From the NCBI GenBank assembly GCA_030704615.1, contig CM060732.1, forward strand, positions 50,449,053-50,513,052: DNA of 64,000 nt, given 5' to 3'. This document shows, piece after piece, positions 1-11,540 of the stretch (its first letter is position 1; each line of letters opens with the position of its first letter). A program made the position numbers and the translations under genes. Below the pieces are notes generated by a model. It saw only the letters and a list, made by a program, of their open reading frames with translations, searched no databases and was not told the origin of the DNA. This DNA comes from Takakia lepidozioides. Taxonomy: Eukaryota; Streptophyta; Takakiopsida; Takakiales; Takakiaceae.

Positions 1-3000
1 GCTACACAAAGCAACCTTCTGGAGCCAGGTAAAGTTTCCACAAAACCATTTTCAAATGCTTGTGCTGCTCCGTGCTCTCTCCACAATTCTTATGATCTTT
101 CTTGCTGCAGTTGGAAAAACGAGCGGTGGCTGCACTTGGGGAGTCAATGGCAGACTACAAAATCCAGATGTCTTGCCCCCGGATCACACTAGAGGCCTAT
201 ATCAGGAGATGGAAGCTCGCTGTCTGGAACAACTGTTTTTCCAGGGAGTTTCAGAGAGAAAAAAGAATCTCCAGGTCCTACGAATTCAAAAACCAGTACA
301 ACAGCGAGCAAGCAATGAAACGAGTGTCGTACAGGTGTGACCTCCAAGAAACAATTCAAGTACTTGAAGTGTATGTTTCTGTATTCTTGTTTCATTTTTT
401 CCATGTAGAACTACGAATTCGGAGGTTTTCAGGGAGCTATGAAGGCTCTGGACGTGCAGCCGAGCAACATTGCATTAACGCAAGCTTGTATCCCTTTGTT
501 TTGGTTTCACTTTCATGTACCTGGGGTATCCAATGAAGTCGTTATTCTGCATGTGAAAGGGCAAAAATTGACAGGAAAATCAACCTTGCGTCAACGCAAG
601 GTTGATGAAGGGCCTGGCTGTGTAGGTTTTCCTGTGTTTTTGGGTTGTTTTTTTTGTGGTTTCCAGTTGCAATGCTACCAGGATGAACTTAAAATCGGTT
701 TGGAGTCTGTTTGAAATGCTGTTTAGAGCTTACATTGTACCATCAAACAGCCTTGCGTTGACGCAACGTTGTTTGACGATATGGATTGCTAGATTAATCC
801 CGCCAAAATACCCCGATTTCCATACAATTGTAGGAAAGTTAAGGTTATCAAAAATACCCTGGACAGGTGTTTCAGCAGAGGAATTCAACCTTGCGTCAAC
901 GCAAGGTTGAATATCCATACCAGCAGATATTCGGATGGTGGTTTTCAATCACTGTTTTCCATTTCCTCTGTTAATGAAAACAACCTTGCGTTGACGCAAT
1001 GTTGAATTCCGTTGCCAAGCACTGTCTCTTTCAATGCTACATTATCATAGGTGTATCCGCCAATCTTCTTTGCATCAACGCAAGGTTGATTGGGGTTCCA
1101 ATGTTGTGCATGAGATGTTTTAGGATAATGGGCTTTCCCTCTCGTACGTGCTTGTTGAAAGTGCAGTTCTCCAAATTTGGTGTTTCCCATTTCAGCTCGA
1201 ATCAACATTGCGTCAATGCAATGTTGAATCGGGCTTTCAAACGTTGGTTTATCAGTGTTACTGACCTGCATGCCAATACACTTCTCGTGATGTGTAATCT
1301 GTGTCCTGATCAGATCGATTGACTGTCTGGATTTTGGGTGTGTGTGTCATTCAGGTATATGTATCATGTCCTCATACCGGGAAACTACCTTAGCGATGAC
1401 CCAGACCTCATCTACTCGTGGGCTGACCCCTCCAATGACAAGACAATGTACACGGCTGGTATTGCCAGAGACTGGAGCAGAGCGCACTTCAGAGACTATG
1501 GGTGGTACCTCGATCTGCCAAAACAGGATACACCATTCGATGAAGTTGTTTTGAGAAACCTTGACGACAACGCCGCGGCACTTGCCCCACTGGCTGACAA
1601 AGACATTCAGGACAGAATCATTGCTGCTCTGGCTGCAAAAGAGCCTGAGAAATCTGCTACTCCAAAACGGAGGGGGAAGATTGTCGGGGATCCGAAGGGG
1701 AAGGGGAAGAGCAGCAGCAGGGCCCGTCAGAGGTCGCTGAAAGACAGCCTTCTCCAACTAGGAGGGATAGGAGAACAACAAAGTCGAGGGAGCAGCCTTT
1801 CGATGCGAGAGAACATCCATCCAGGGTTTTGGGCCAGTTCCATCGTAAGGTGGTGAATGAAAGTTTTCTGGGAATGATGGAATCCAGGAAGTCGACATTC
1901 AAAGGGGTGCCCTCGAAATCATGGGACATGCTTGTTTCGTTCCTCACTCAGGTAAGCACATATTTCTTAACTGTTGTGTGAATAATTTTGTTTTGGCAAC
2001 TTGTTCTGGCTTGTCGATGGGATTGATTTCCTGTTGGATCAAGATTGGGCTTGTGACACTGTCTCCTGTTTTTGCCTGTAGGTCACAAAAAGGCCGGATT
2101 GGGTGAATGGAGTTCAGCAGGCATACGCGACTGACCTTGTGGTGCTGGACATTCCTGACGGTTTCCCTGTCCCTGATGTGTTGCCTTCCAATTCAACCCC
2201 CACTTGGAACAAATCGGATTCTCGTTACTGGCAGTGGGCATTCTCATTCAGCAACAAATTCCTTTCTGACTCGGGGGCTCTTCTTCTCATGCAGTCAAAG
2301 GACATGTCGGCACGGAGAACTCTTTTCAGCTACATGAAAGCTTCCGGGTTTCGTGTCATCAAAACTTGGACATGCATCAACACTCTGCCTCTTACGAAGG
2401 GCGAATTCCCGGGGCAGAAAGTGAGTTGGTTCCTTTGAATTAAAGTTTCGTGGTTCTGATGTACATGTCAAAAGTTGGTTTTGTCTTTTGCCTCATGCTC
2501 TCTTTGTGATTATTGACAGACTCGGGTGTTCGAAGCTTTGTGCTTGGTAAGGGTGCGTAAGGACTCTCTTCCTCCTGGTATTGCTGAGTTCTAGTTGAGG
2601 GACCTTGCAGCTCACATTGACCCCACCTGCGAGCCTGTGGAGGATGATGTAATCTTCAATTACGTGGACTCGGGTCGAACCACGAAAAGGTCGATTGGTA
2701 TCCCTTGGAGAGGTGCACGGGAGAAATCTCGAGCTTTCATGCAGACTTTGGTGGAGACATGCAGCCGTCACGGTGGACGAGTGGTTGACTTGTCTATGGG
2801 AATAGGTGGGGCCCTCAACACTGTGTTTGAAATGTGGGCAGTGAGCTTAGGGAAGCCCTGTTTTGATTTCTCGTTCATCTTCGATTTGCAGGAGCATCTT
2901 TTCATGCGTGCAAAAGCGCCAGAAGGCACTTCTTCGGCATGGAGGCTGATACGGAGCTCTTCTCAAGCGAGCTTCATCAGCTTGAGTCGGGCACTACTTC

Positions 3001-3465
3001 TGCCCCATCCACGGAGGGACTTCCTAAGGAGCCCGAAGCGCCTGACGAGGATCTCGACGTGGACTCCGATTTTGAGTGTGAGTAAGTTCGGCTCTAGTCG
3101 TGCAAAATATGTTGCATTTCATTGTGTCATTCCCGTTCGACAGATGGTTGCTTACATTGTCTATTTTTGGATGATAACATCTACCACCATTCCTCTTCTT
3201 GTTTTCCAGAGTTCGGCAGGCGTCATCGAATACGCAGACACCTTTCAGTTTCCAAGGATACTACATGTCCCCGAGTCCCCCTAGAGCTTACCGCTTGCCG
3301 GTTTACGCGGAAGCTTGCGCACGGGTGTTGTCCCAACAAACAATGTATTCGCCTCTCCATGGGGGTCGCGGAGAAAAAAAATGTCAAGGAGGGGCTGCTG
3401 TGTTCATAGATGATATTGCTGCAGACTCTGGAAGTAGTTCGTCTGAAACCTCCAATAGTTCTTGA
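1..3465 (+). pseudogene. Locus 1: ParB/permuted methyltransferase-like gene, 3' part
   Basis: Six exons can be modelled with GT-AG borders: 111-334, 1355-1951, 2082-2420, 2520-2805, 2892-3081 and 3210-3465. They encode a helical block ending in SYR, a segment with YSWADP and YLDLP, a Lys/Gly-rich linker, a methyltransferase-like part with DIPDG (2148-2162), a YW motif and hydrophobic strands, then GRVVDLSMGIG (2775-2805, glycine finished by the next exon), MEAD, and an acidic Ser-rich tail. DIPDG before the glycine loop is the order of beta-class N6/N4 amino-methyltransferases. Locus 2 matches exon by exon, including four intron positions. Lesions: an in-frame TAG at 2592 and a frame change in the linker (about 1650-1760), since the part with VVNESFL lies in another frame from YSWADP. 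The 5' end lies outside the window. The methyltransferase fold is inferred from motifs; catalysis is doubtful because the usual aromatic residue of motif IV is absent. Confidence 0.6.
335..1354 (+). repeat. Intron of locus 1 with seven 24-bp palindromes
   Basis: This is the phase-2 intron between the SYR exon and the YMYH exon. It holds seven related palindromes of the form CAACCTTGCGTNNACGCAAGGTTG at about 467-490, 581-604, 743-776, 886-909, 981-1004, 1061-1088 and 1203-1226. The copies at 581 and 886 have perfect 11-base arms around a 2-base centre. Others vary by one or two bases, sometimes on both arms together. Sequence between the copies is unrelated and spacing varies from about 85 to 165 bp, so this is not a simple tandem repeat. 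Short ORFs across the intron reading CVNARL or CVDAR are by-products of the palindromes. Confidence 0.9.
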
Positions 3466-3484
3466 GGTTCAAGTACCGAGACTT

Positions 3485-3490
3485 AATAAA
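3485..3490 (+). terminator. Poly(A) signal of locus 1
   Basis: AATAAA lies 20 bases after the stop codon of locus 1. Locus 2 has the same arrangement. Confidence 0.6.
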
Positions 3491-3879
3491 ATGTATTTTG
3501 GTTTTGCTTCCATCCCCAAACTGTTTTTCAAGATCTTCGCGCGTTCCCGTAAGTACAGTTAGGGATTGCCTGGGGTAGGTCTTCAGATTCCAGCATTGAA
3601 AAATGTTTGTGGGTTGGAATGAATGAACTACTTTGCAAAAAAAAGGGTTTGCTGTTAATATTCAATTCTCTAGCGGGCGATCTTCTCATTCAAAAATCAT
3701 GTCCACAAACCTACCATTGTTCTCGGTCGGAAAGAATATTCATGTGGGGCCAATGAAAGGGACATAGACGACAACCAATCCGCGGTAATTGGGGGGGGGG
3801 GGGGGGGGGGGGACGGAATTAGGACCTGCACACGTGGATGATTGCTGACATGGCGTGAGCCTAGCCAAGCTCACAGGCT
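3491..3879. other. Intergenic, with a G homopolymer
   Basis: No coding signal seen. A run of about 23 G begins near 3790 and is probably length-variable. Confidence 0.6.
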
Positions 3880-4560
3880 CACAGGCTCACGCGCAAGCAT
3901 TCCCCGGTGCATGGTGACATCATCAAAGCTGGAATTGTACCAAGGTTGCAATGCGTGTGCAAACTTGGGAGCCCTGGAAAATGGGAAAGAGGTTTGTGGT
4001 GACATCGTCAAAGCTGGAATTGCACTAGATTCATCCTGATTACTGTCCTGATGGACATATGCCAAATATGGGCTTTCAAGATATACGAGAGATTGCAGCA
4101 AGATTGGATGGAGGCTTTAGAGATTTATGAACAAATGATGGGGGAAGTGGTGAAGCCCGACCACATCACGTTTGTGTGCGTTTGCAGTGTGTATGCAAGC
4201 CTGGCAGCCCTGGAAAATGGCATGGTTGCATCGCCAAAGCTGGAATTGAACCAGACGTGGTTCTGAACAATACCCTCGTGGACATGTATGCCAGATGTGG
4301 AATGCGATGATCGCAAGATATGCCCAGCATGCTGTTATAGGGAGGTCCTGCAAGTATTTGAAAGAATGCAAAAGAATGGCTTGAAGCTGGACAGTCTTTA
4401 TATGTGTTCTGTCTACATGCAACCACACTGGCCTACTGAATGAAGGAAGACGCTACTTTGATTCCCTGAGTCAAGATCATGGTATCACTCCGACAGTAAA
4501 ACACTTTGGCTGCAGACAAGGAGGCCTTACGCAGCTTCATTAGCAGTGCAATGCTGTTTG
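3880..4560 (+). pseudogene. PPR (PLS-class) remnant
   Basis: Pieces of PPR modules occur in shifting frames: a segment with GALENGKEV and GDIVKAGIA (3950-4035), then EALEIYEQMMGEVVKP and DHITFVCVCS (4110-4190), then VFERMQKNGLKLDS (4355-4400). These are the same module types as in the large PPR cluster further on. Several stops and deletions show it is not functional. Confidence 0.8.
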
Positions 4561-5080
4561 GTGAGTACATTCTTAGACTGTCACTTCCTTCAATTGATTC
4601 CTTAATTTCAGGTGGCTGGAGGGGGTTTATGAGTTTGGATCAGGGTTTAAATGTACTGAAAGACAGTGTTGATATCAAGGACGAGAGCTTCATGGCAAAT
4701 TGTAAGGCTATGGAGCAGCTCTTGGTTGACCTTAGTAGGCAACAAGTTGAGAAGGTACCTCCTGTGTTGTGAGAGAGAGCACATGCCTCCATCTTCAAAG
4801 CCTTGCAAGTGGCTTTGGCTAATGTGATGCTCATATGCTCACAAATCTGGCAAGATGTGGCTGTTTGTTTTCGTGAAGAGGGCGTATCAACTAGAGCAGA
4901 ATGAGAAAGAGAAATGAACTTTATAACATCCACATAGAGGTAAAATGTTTTTCGTATAGTATACATTTCCAATCAAAAGATACAAAGAGACAGGACAGTT
5001 TCAAGAGAAATGATCTTTTTTCATAAAAATAATAATTGTTTAGTCAATGATAATTGTTTTCAATGTTTTACACAGGTTTT
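4561..5080. other. No recognised feature
   Basis: A short open frame (4506-4772, +) begins in the PPR relic and runs into sequence I do not recognise. The rest is AT-rich with no clear feature. Confidence 0.5.
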
Positions 5081-5089
5081 TTCAAAGAT

Positions 5090-5860
5090 TTACCAATCTA
5101 CAACTTTAATAAATTCCATATTTGCTACGTGTATAGGAGTTTTGGCCAAAAGTTTAACTGCTATTATCTGGAAAGAAATCTTGTGTTTCTTCTTTCGGAG
5201 GTTTTGCCAATATCTTGAGTGGCACTTGATGGCCACAAAGTCTCCCATATTCACAGACGATCCACTAATTGTCTCGCCTTTGTCATTGACAATTTTCAAT
5301 GGTGTTATAGTTGTCACTGTCATTTAGTTTGATCCGTTTGTTCGAACTTGAAACAGACGGATCAATTTTTTTTGTTTTGGATTTGAGAACCTTTTTGGAG
5401 AAATTTAGGTTCTCTCCACCCACCCATTCCAAGTCTCTGGAAGCTTTTTGCCAATAGGCTGTCCAGTCATTGATTTTCCTCATGTATTCATCATAATAAT
5501 GGCTTTCCTCCAACTGGATGGAGAACTTAGCCTGATGCATCTCTTCCGCAAAAGGGACGCATTTATGGTTGCCATGTTCGGCAAGATATGGAAAATTACA
5601 ATTACCGAGGAATAATACTACTTCCTCAGAGTCAGCAAGGGTATTCCACAATGTACTGTGGAAATTCGTAGCAAGAGGAAGGCGTTTCCAAAGAATTACC
5701 AACGTTTATCGCATGGTGCAGGTTGGATGAAAACATGTTGTAGATATGACTGCGTTTCACCTCGTACGAAACCTCCTATTCCAGTTCCTTGGCTGTTGAA
5801 CTGCTAGCATTCTTCTTGTGTTCCTTGGACCTTAACTTGTCGGAGTTATGTTCGATAGAC
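5090..5860 (-). pseudogene. Unrecognised protein, broken ORF
   Basis: On the - strand an ATG near 5855 opens a Lys/Ser-rich N-terminus (MSIEHNSDKLRSKEHKKN), stopped by a TAG after about 28 codons. The same frame resumes, then shifts near 5700 into a 139-residue stretch rich in aromatics (HYYDEYMRKINDWTAYW) with a basic SKTKKIDP region. A second shift near 5320 leads to VNMGDFVAIKCHSRYW. The three parts overlap end to end, which suggests one former protein of about 250 residues. No domain recognised. It could be an accessory protein of a mobile element. Confidence 0.4.
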
Positions 5861-6837
5861 ATTGTTTGTTTGTGTGTATATATCCTTCAAATGGTCCTAT
5901 TTTTAATTTATCATATGTGTGTTCCTTGGTAGAGATACCTTAGTCTAACCATCTAGATGTGCAACTTCACGATTATATATTTAAAGCTTCTATGTCCTCG
6001 TTACTTTTGTGTGTGAGCTATGGCACATGGCACCATCACCATTGTAGGGAAGGTGGGCTCCACAGAGTTTTTGAAGCCAATCAAAGAACAACTACTTCAT
6101 TTTGTAAATCTCTGTCTCTCTATCTGGGTCAATTATAGTTTCTTATTCCAGATGAGTTAACGTCACATCAAAATCTACTTGATGATGGAAGAGTGTGGTT
6201 TCCATTTTCCTGAATTGGCTATGCCAGAAGGCCAAGTCTTAGCCTCTCTCATCAACTGTCAAGAGCCTTCTTAAGATGCTATGGGCACCTCTAGCTCTCA
6301 AGATGATCGTAGCAAAGGTGGACATAATCTGAGTTTCCAGAATATGTTTTCAAAACCTCCATGGCGATAAATCCTTGTTGTATTTAAGAAACAACAAAAC
6401 CCTTACGGCTGTTTTGGCATCACAGTCCTTGGTGCAGCTAGGGTTACTTATGGCCCTACCTATGCTGATGGATATCGGGATTGAAAGACGTTTTCAAGTG
6501 CCTGAATATTAGGCAGGAGAGAACTAACCTCAAATCAAACCGACTCTCTCTCTTTCTCTCTCATTGTCCAGGATATTCTGACCAGATAATGACCTCTGCA
6601 GGACAATCAAGAACAATGTTCTTGCACCTCTATTCACAAACTTTCAAAATCACCGCGCAGGATGGAGGCCTTTGTCGCGCGGCTTTTACTCACCCATCCC
6701 TTCTCTATTCGAGGCGGAAACTCCAAGATAGAAGAGTTGGAAATCTCTAAGTACTCAGCCCGCGCAGAACAATCAGTCATGACCTACAGCTAGTGTATCA
6801 TGGGGGTGTTTCCTATTTGCTTCCCTTTTGGTATTCA
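5861..6837. other. No recognised feature
   Basis: Mixed-composition sequence up to the LTR edge. A short open frame at 6481-6750 (+) has no recognisable motif. Confidence 0.5.
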
Positions 6838-7637
6838 TGTTAGCTATCTTACCATTGATAATTAAGTATCAGTTTGCTTTATCAATCTATTGGATTCCAT
6901 CAACTCATCCATTCATTTCACAGCTTCACTCAGATCTCTCTCTACACAGTGTGATTGTATCGTAAAAGTATCCGATTATGATTTATCAGGTATCAGGCCG
7001 AAGCCCTTGTGTCTCTAATCTGCTCTACAATATCATTACAGCCTTGCATATATCAAGCATCTACTCATCATCTCTCTATCTTCACTTCCGTTCTTCATCT
7101 CTGCCCGATCCCCTCTCCTCTATGACCAAGAAGTCCTCCTCCGAATGATCTCCTTCAATTCCCCATTTCTCCCTTTATCTTCCTATCCGTGGTTCTAACC
7201 GTTTCCCTCACTAACCGTCGTCTGTGAACTAACATGTTCCCTTCGCAGGTGTTGTTTCCCACAGTTGTTCCCTGTCCTACTCTTCGTTCCCTATGATCGT
7301 GACAGCTGTGTCAAGCTGTGACTGGCTGTGTGAAACTGTGACGGGCTGTGACTGGCTGTGTGGCTGTGCCGGGCTGTCGGCTGTGACGACTGTGTCTGCT
7401 GTGACGACTGTGACGGGCTGTGTTGGCTGTGTCGGCTGTGACGACTGTGACGACTGTGACGGGCTGTGTTGGCTGTGTCGGCTGTGTCTGCTGTGACGAC
7501 TGTGACGGGCTGTGTAACCCCCCTCTACAGTGCGCTGTGGTCACCCCTAAGGCTCCTGTTGGTCTCAGTCTGTGCAAAAATTAAGGGTACCCTACAGATC
7601 CCGTATAAGTGTCTAAGTCCCCGACAGTCCTCTAACA
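6838..7637 (-). repeat. 3' LTR of a reverse-strand retroelement
   Basis: The block starts TGTTAG and ends CTAACA, a perfect 6-bp terminal inverted repeat, and is 800 bp long. On the - strand it is immediately preceded by a polypurine tract (7641-7653), the expected order at the 3' end of an LTR retrotransposon. The matching 5' LTR is not seen; it may lie in or beyond the N gap or be lost. The LTR contains a minisatellite. Confidence 0.65.
7293..7520 (+). repeat. 9-bp minisatellite inside the LTR
   Basis: Variant copies of TGTGACGGC, TGTGACGAC, TGTGACTGG and TGTGTCGGC run for about 225 bp. ORFs through it on both strands (GCDDCD, RHSRHSRHS) are artefacts of the repeat. Confidence 0.9.
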
Positions 7638-7640
7638 TTA

Positions 7641-7653
7641 CCCCTTCCCCCTC
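7641..7653 (-). promoter_or_regulatory. Polypurine tract
   Basis: On the - strand GAGGGGGAAGGGG sits 3 bases before the LTR start TGTTAG. This is the usual plus-strand primer of LTR retrotransposons. Confidence 0.6.
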
Positions 7654-7674
7654 AAAAAGCCGTGTCCTCACGGT

Positions 7675-10290
7675 TTACTGATTTCGACTAGCAAACCTTT
7701 GTGAGTGAGCACCTTTTTGACGTTGAGAGTTTCGTGGCGGACTGTGTGTACGAGCCCGAGGTCTGTCTCTGGTTGACGGAGATGGTTGATCACTACCTGG
7801 ATAAGTGAGGCCCTCTGGAGGCTGATATCGAGGTAACCTTCCGGCATAGGAGACCCCCGTCGCTTCTTCTCTGCTCTGAACTGCATAGTCTTCTCCTATG
7901 TCAAAAGAATTTGGTGAAGAAACAGTTGTATCAGAATCCTCATCGCCTCTCAGGTGTTTTAATTTTCGAACTTTTTGTGGAATCATCTGGGGCATACAAT
8001 GCTGTCCTACCATGTCTGGAAGTTTGTATTTTACAACTTGGTGTAACCGTTGAACAGCAAAATTGGTGTAGACACTGAGCTTCTTGTCTGTCCAGGTGAG
8101 TGGGGTACCAATTACTGGTGCAGCGTGCAAGTATTTCCATGCCACATGTCCCTTATAGAAAATGTCATCAATGCCGAATTTCTGTGTTGACAAATGGTTC
8201 CAGGCCGCTTGAAACCATGAACGAATTTGAGAATCCTTTTGCATCATAACTTTTGGGTCATATAGGTACATATGAGGTGGCACCGAAGGTAATACCCAAT
8301 GATCTCCACTGGAATAACTCAGAACGCGTGTTTGCATCTTTTGTTGCTCAATGTGGTAACGTACCAGAAAACAAGCAGCGTAGTATAACCCGCATCCCAT
8401 GACAATACTTGCTACCTCCTTGGTCTTGGTATAAATGAGTCCATGTACAACCTGGAAAGCAATCAATTCCCTCAACATGGTACCTGCCTCGTGCCAGTAT
8501 TGTGCAAAGTGATGATCTTCAATATGTCGATTGTTCGGAAGAACTTTAGTCCTAGTTGCCACTGGCAGCCAAATACGCATGATTTGGTAGTAATGTGCGA
8601 ATGACTGCGGAGGACTAAATTCTTTCCAAGCCAAATCCAACATGATGGGAATTTGGTTGAAGGGCATAATCATAGCCCTACTGTACTCCTTGCAGCTGGA
8701 GTTTTAAGTGGGTTAAAGCGGCATTGCCCCATACCTCCGGCTGTGGTGGCTGTGGTTGGTTGTAGTACCACAGGTTCCTACTGGTACAGTGACTTGTTGT
8801 GGTGGTGGTGGTACTGGCTCTTGTATCATTGGCATCTCCTGCACCTCCTGTGAAGACTGAAAAGCCAAAGTTTGGCTTGTAAATAAGAAGCCATTAGCTG
8901 TTCCTGAGGGATATAGACTCTTTTGTCGATGTTTGAAGTGAGGTCTTCCACTTGAGTCTGCAGTCCGTCTACATCCTCTTGTAACTCTGCTATCCTACTA
9001 TAGACATTGTCTATAGTAGTTGTGGCAATGTTCTGCACCTGCAGCCTGAGCTCATTCATCTCGCTTTGGGTAAGCTTTCGTGGTGCTTTGCCCTCTACTG
9101 GCCCTTGTGCTAACCAGACCTGCATAAGGCTGTTATCCACCAAGTTGCTTGTGGTTCCCCAGAGAGTTTGCTCCTCTCTTAGCTTGTACAATTCCACTGC
9201 TGTTGTAAAGCCTCCATGCGCTTCGCCTGAGGTTCAACCAATTGCGCATAAGCAGCAAGTAATTATTGGCTTCCTTCCAAGCCTTGTTATTGACCGCGAT
9301 TTCATTTCTATTGGCCATGATGGTTTGTTGCAACTCCACGATGTGCTTATCTTGATCAGCTTCAATCTGCCTGTATTGCTTGAAAGTATCTTCATTGCGA
9401 CAGATTGTATTCTTCATATCGACAATGAGCTTCATTTGCTCAACATTCTCTTCTTCTGCCTTCGTACATTTTCCGCTTGACTGTTTATTTCTTTTGTAGA
9501 TTGGTCAAGCATAGTTGTGAATGTATCACATTGTATCGCCATCCTGTCATGCACTGTCTGCAACTCTGTATGTAGTGCATTCACTTCTTGCAACTGCTTT
9601 CATGCTGCACCCTGCATTTGGTATAGCTGTTGCTTATGTGCTTCGTGCAACTGGTCTTGCGCGAGGCCTGCCTCAATCAATTGTTCCTTGGCCAACCAAT
9701 TGCAAAGCCACTTCTGTATTTCCCAAGTCCTGCTGCATCTTGAGAGTGACCTCTTCATCGACCTTGTTTGCACACTCAGTGGCTAGTCGAGCCTCAAACT
9801 CCTTCCTGAGTTCCTTCTCAAGGCTGTCAATTGGTAATTGGAACATGGATTTGACATAAGTCCCCAACAAATTAAGTGTCCTGCCTATTGAACTCATCAG
9901 CATTGCCTGTTGAGGGTCATCATGGTGAGGTTGCTGCTGTTCCTCCTGATCTTCAACAGTGTGATGTCTCACGAACCTTCAGGCCATTGTCCCACCGGAT
10001 TTTCTTCCTGAACTACTTCATCTATCACTGGTGCTACAGTGTCATGATCTTCCGCTGTGTACCTCCGACACAGGTGTGTGTATTATATGCACCTCAGGAT
10101 TTCCTTGGGCAACTGTTGCACCTCTGGGATCTCTGTCTCCTTGACCAGACCAGAATATTCATAGAGAAGGTCCCCTTCTCCATTTCTGCCACTATCTGTT
10201 CTTTAGTTGGAATATCTAACCCTTCTGTTTCCAAATCAATTATTTCTGGTTTGAGTTGCATGGATAACTTGTGACCTTGTGACAAGTCGA
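7675..10290 (-). pseudogene. Coiled-coil plus unknown-domain ORF of the LTR element
   Basis: Reading on the - strand, overlapping frame segments 10285-10094, 9972-9673, 9435-9133, 9197-8826 and 8673-7675 form one long protein broken by frameshifts. The N-terminal two thirds is Gln/Glu/Leu-rich coiled coil (for example RIAELQEDVDGLQTQ). A Pro-rich link follows (VPPPPQQ). The last 332 residues are a dense aromatic domain (SFAHYYQIMRIWLP, SWFQAAWNHL) with an Arg/Ser/Pro tail (RPRARTHSPP). The stop lies about 20 bases before the polypurine tract, so this is the last ORF before the 3' LTR. No protease, RT or integrase is visible. It could be a gag-only non-autonomous element or an extra 3' ORF of a larger one. 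I do not recognise the domain. Confidence 0.5.
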
Positions 10291-10500
10291 TCAGCTGGCT
10301 GTGATGGTTGTGATACAGAAGTACTTCCTCCTCCTCTCTGAAGGTCTTGCTTCCAGTAATAGCATTTCTCTGTGCTGCTGTGCCCCTTCCTGGCCATGAG
10401 CTTGGGAAACATTATCATGCGGAATCCCGTGAAGCCATTTGGATCCGCCACTACATGTCTTTCCCCGGCTCTGCTCTTAGTCTCAGGTTGCCTTGCTAGA

Positions 10501-11000
10501 NNNNNNNNNNNNNNNNNNNNNNNNNNNNNNNNNNNNNNNNNNNNNNNNNNNNNNNNNNNNNNNNNNNNNNNNNNNNNNNNNNNNNNNNNNNNNNNNNNNN
10601 NNNNNNNNNNNNNNNNNNNNNNNNNNNNNNNNNNNNNNNNNNNNNNNNNNNNNNNNNNNNNNNNNNNNNNNNNNNNNNNNNNNNNNNNNNNNNNNNNNNN
10701 NNNNNNNNNNNNNNNNNNNNNNNNNNNNNNNNNNNNNNNNNNNNNNNNNNNNNNNNNNNNNNNNNNNNNNNNNNNNNNNNNNNNNNNNNNNNNNNNNNNN
10801 NNNNNNNNNNNNNNNNNNNNNNNNNNNNNNNNNNNNNNNNNNNNNNNNNNNNNNNNNNNNNNNNNNNNNNNNNNNNNNNNNNNNNNNNNNNNNNNNNNNN
10901 NNNNNNNNNNNNNNNNNNNNNNNNNNNNNNNNNNNNNNNNNNNNNNNNNNNNNNNNNNNNNNNNNNNNNNNNNNNNNNNNNNNNNNNNNNNNNNNNNNNN
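10501..11000. other. Assembly gap (500 N)
   Basis: Exactly 500 undetermined bases. The right edge opens inside a GC-rich tandem array, which probably caused the gap. Any ORF across it is meaningless. Confidence 1.
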
Positions 11001-11540
11001 CCGGATTTCCATCCGCGCGCTTCCGAATTACCTGCATGAGGGAAATTTCCGCACCGCCGCCCTACCTCGCGCAAATGGAAATTCGGCGCCGGATTTCCAT
11101 CCGCGCGCTTCCGAATTACCTGCGTGAGGGAAATTTCCGGAGCCGCCCTAACTCCGCGGATGGAAATTCGGCGCCGGATTTCCATCCGCGCGCTTCCGAA
11201 TTACCTGCGTGAGGGAAATTTCGCGCGCCGCCCTAACTCCGCGGATGGAAATTTGGCGCCGGATTCCATCCGCGCGCTTCCGAATTACCTGCGTGAGGGA
11301 AATTTCCGGCGCCGCCCTACCTCCGCGGATGGAAATTCGGTGCGGATTTCCATCCGCGCGCTTCCGAATTACCTGCGTGAGGGAAATTTTCCAGCGCCGG
11401 CCTTCCTCCGCGGATGGAAATTCGGCGCCGGATATCCATCCTGCTGCGCTCCGAATTACCTGCAGGATGGAAATTCGGCGCCGGAATTCCATCGTGCAGC
11501 GCTCCGAATTACCTCTACGTTGGAAATTCCGGGACTGTTT
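11001..11540 (+). repeat. 84-88-bp GC-rich tandem array upstream of locus 2
   Basis: About six to seven units. The segment CCGCGCGCTTCCGAATTACC starts at 11013, 11101, 11186, 11270 and 11354, and diverged copies follow to about 11530. Each unit carries the palindromic module TGGAAATTCGGCGCCGGATT, shared in its left half with the intron array at 15 kb. The array ends about 300 bp before the locus 2 start codon, so it may lie in the promoter. Its left end is hidden by the gap. Confidence 0.9.

Noticed and set aside
581..604. parS-type centromere site
   Set aside because: The palindrome does not resemble known parS sites; only the general idea of a ParB-like target is kept, as inference.
467..1226. 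CRISPR array
   Set aside because: Spacing is irregular, repeats are imperfect palindromes in a plant intron, and there are no cas genes.
399..1300. ORFs reading CVNARL or CVDAR on both strands
   Set aside because: They are translations of the intron palindromes, which read alike on both strands.
7293..7577. Cys/Asp-rich and His/Ser-rich ORFs
   Set aside because: Products of the 9-bp minisatellite.
10236..11212. Long ORFs spanning the N gap
   Set aside because: Mostly undetermined residues; the rest is tandem-repeat translation.
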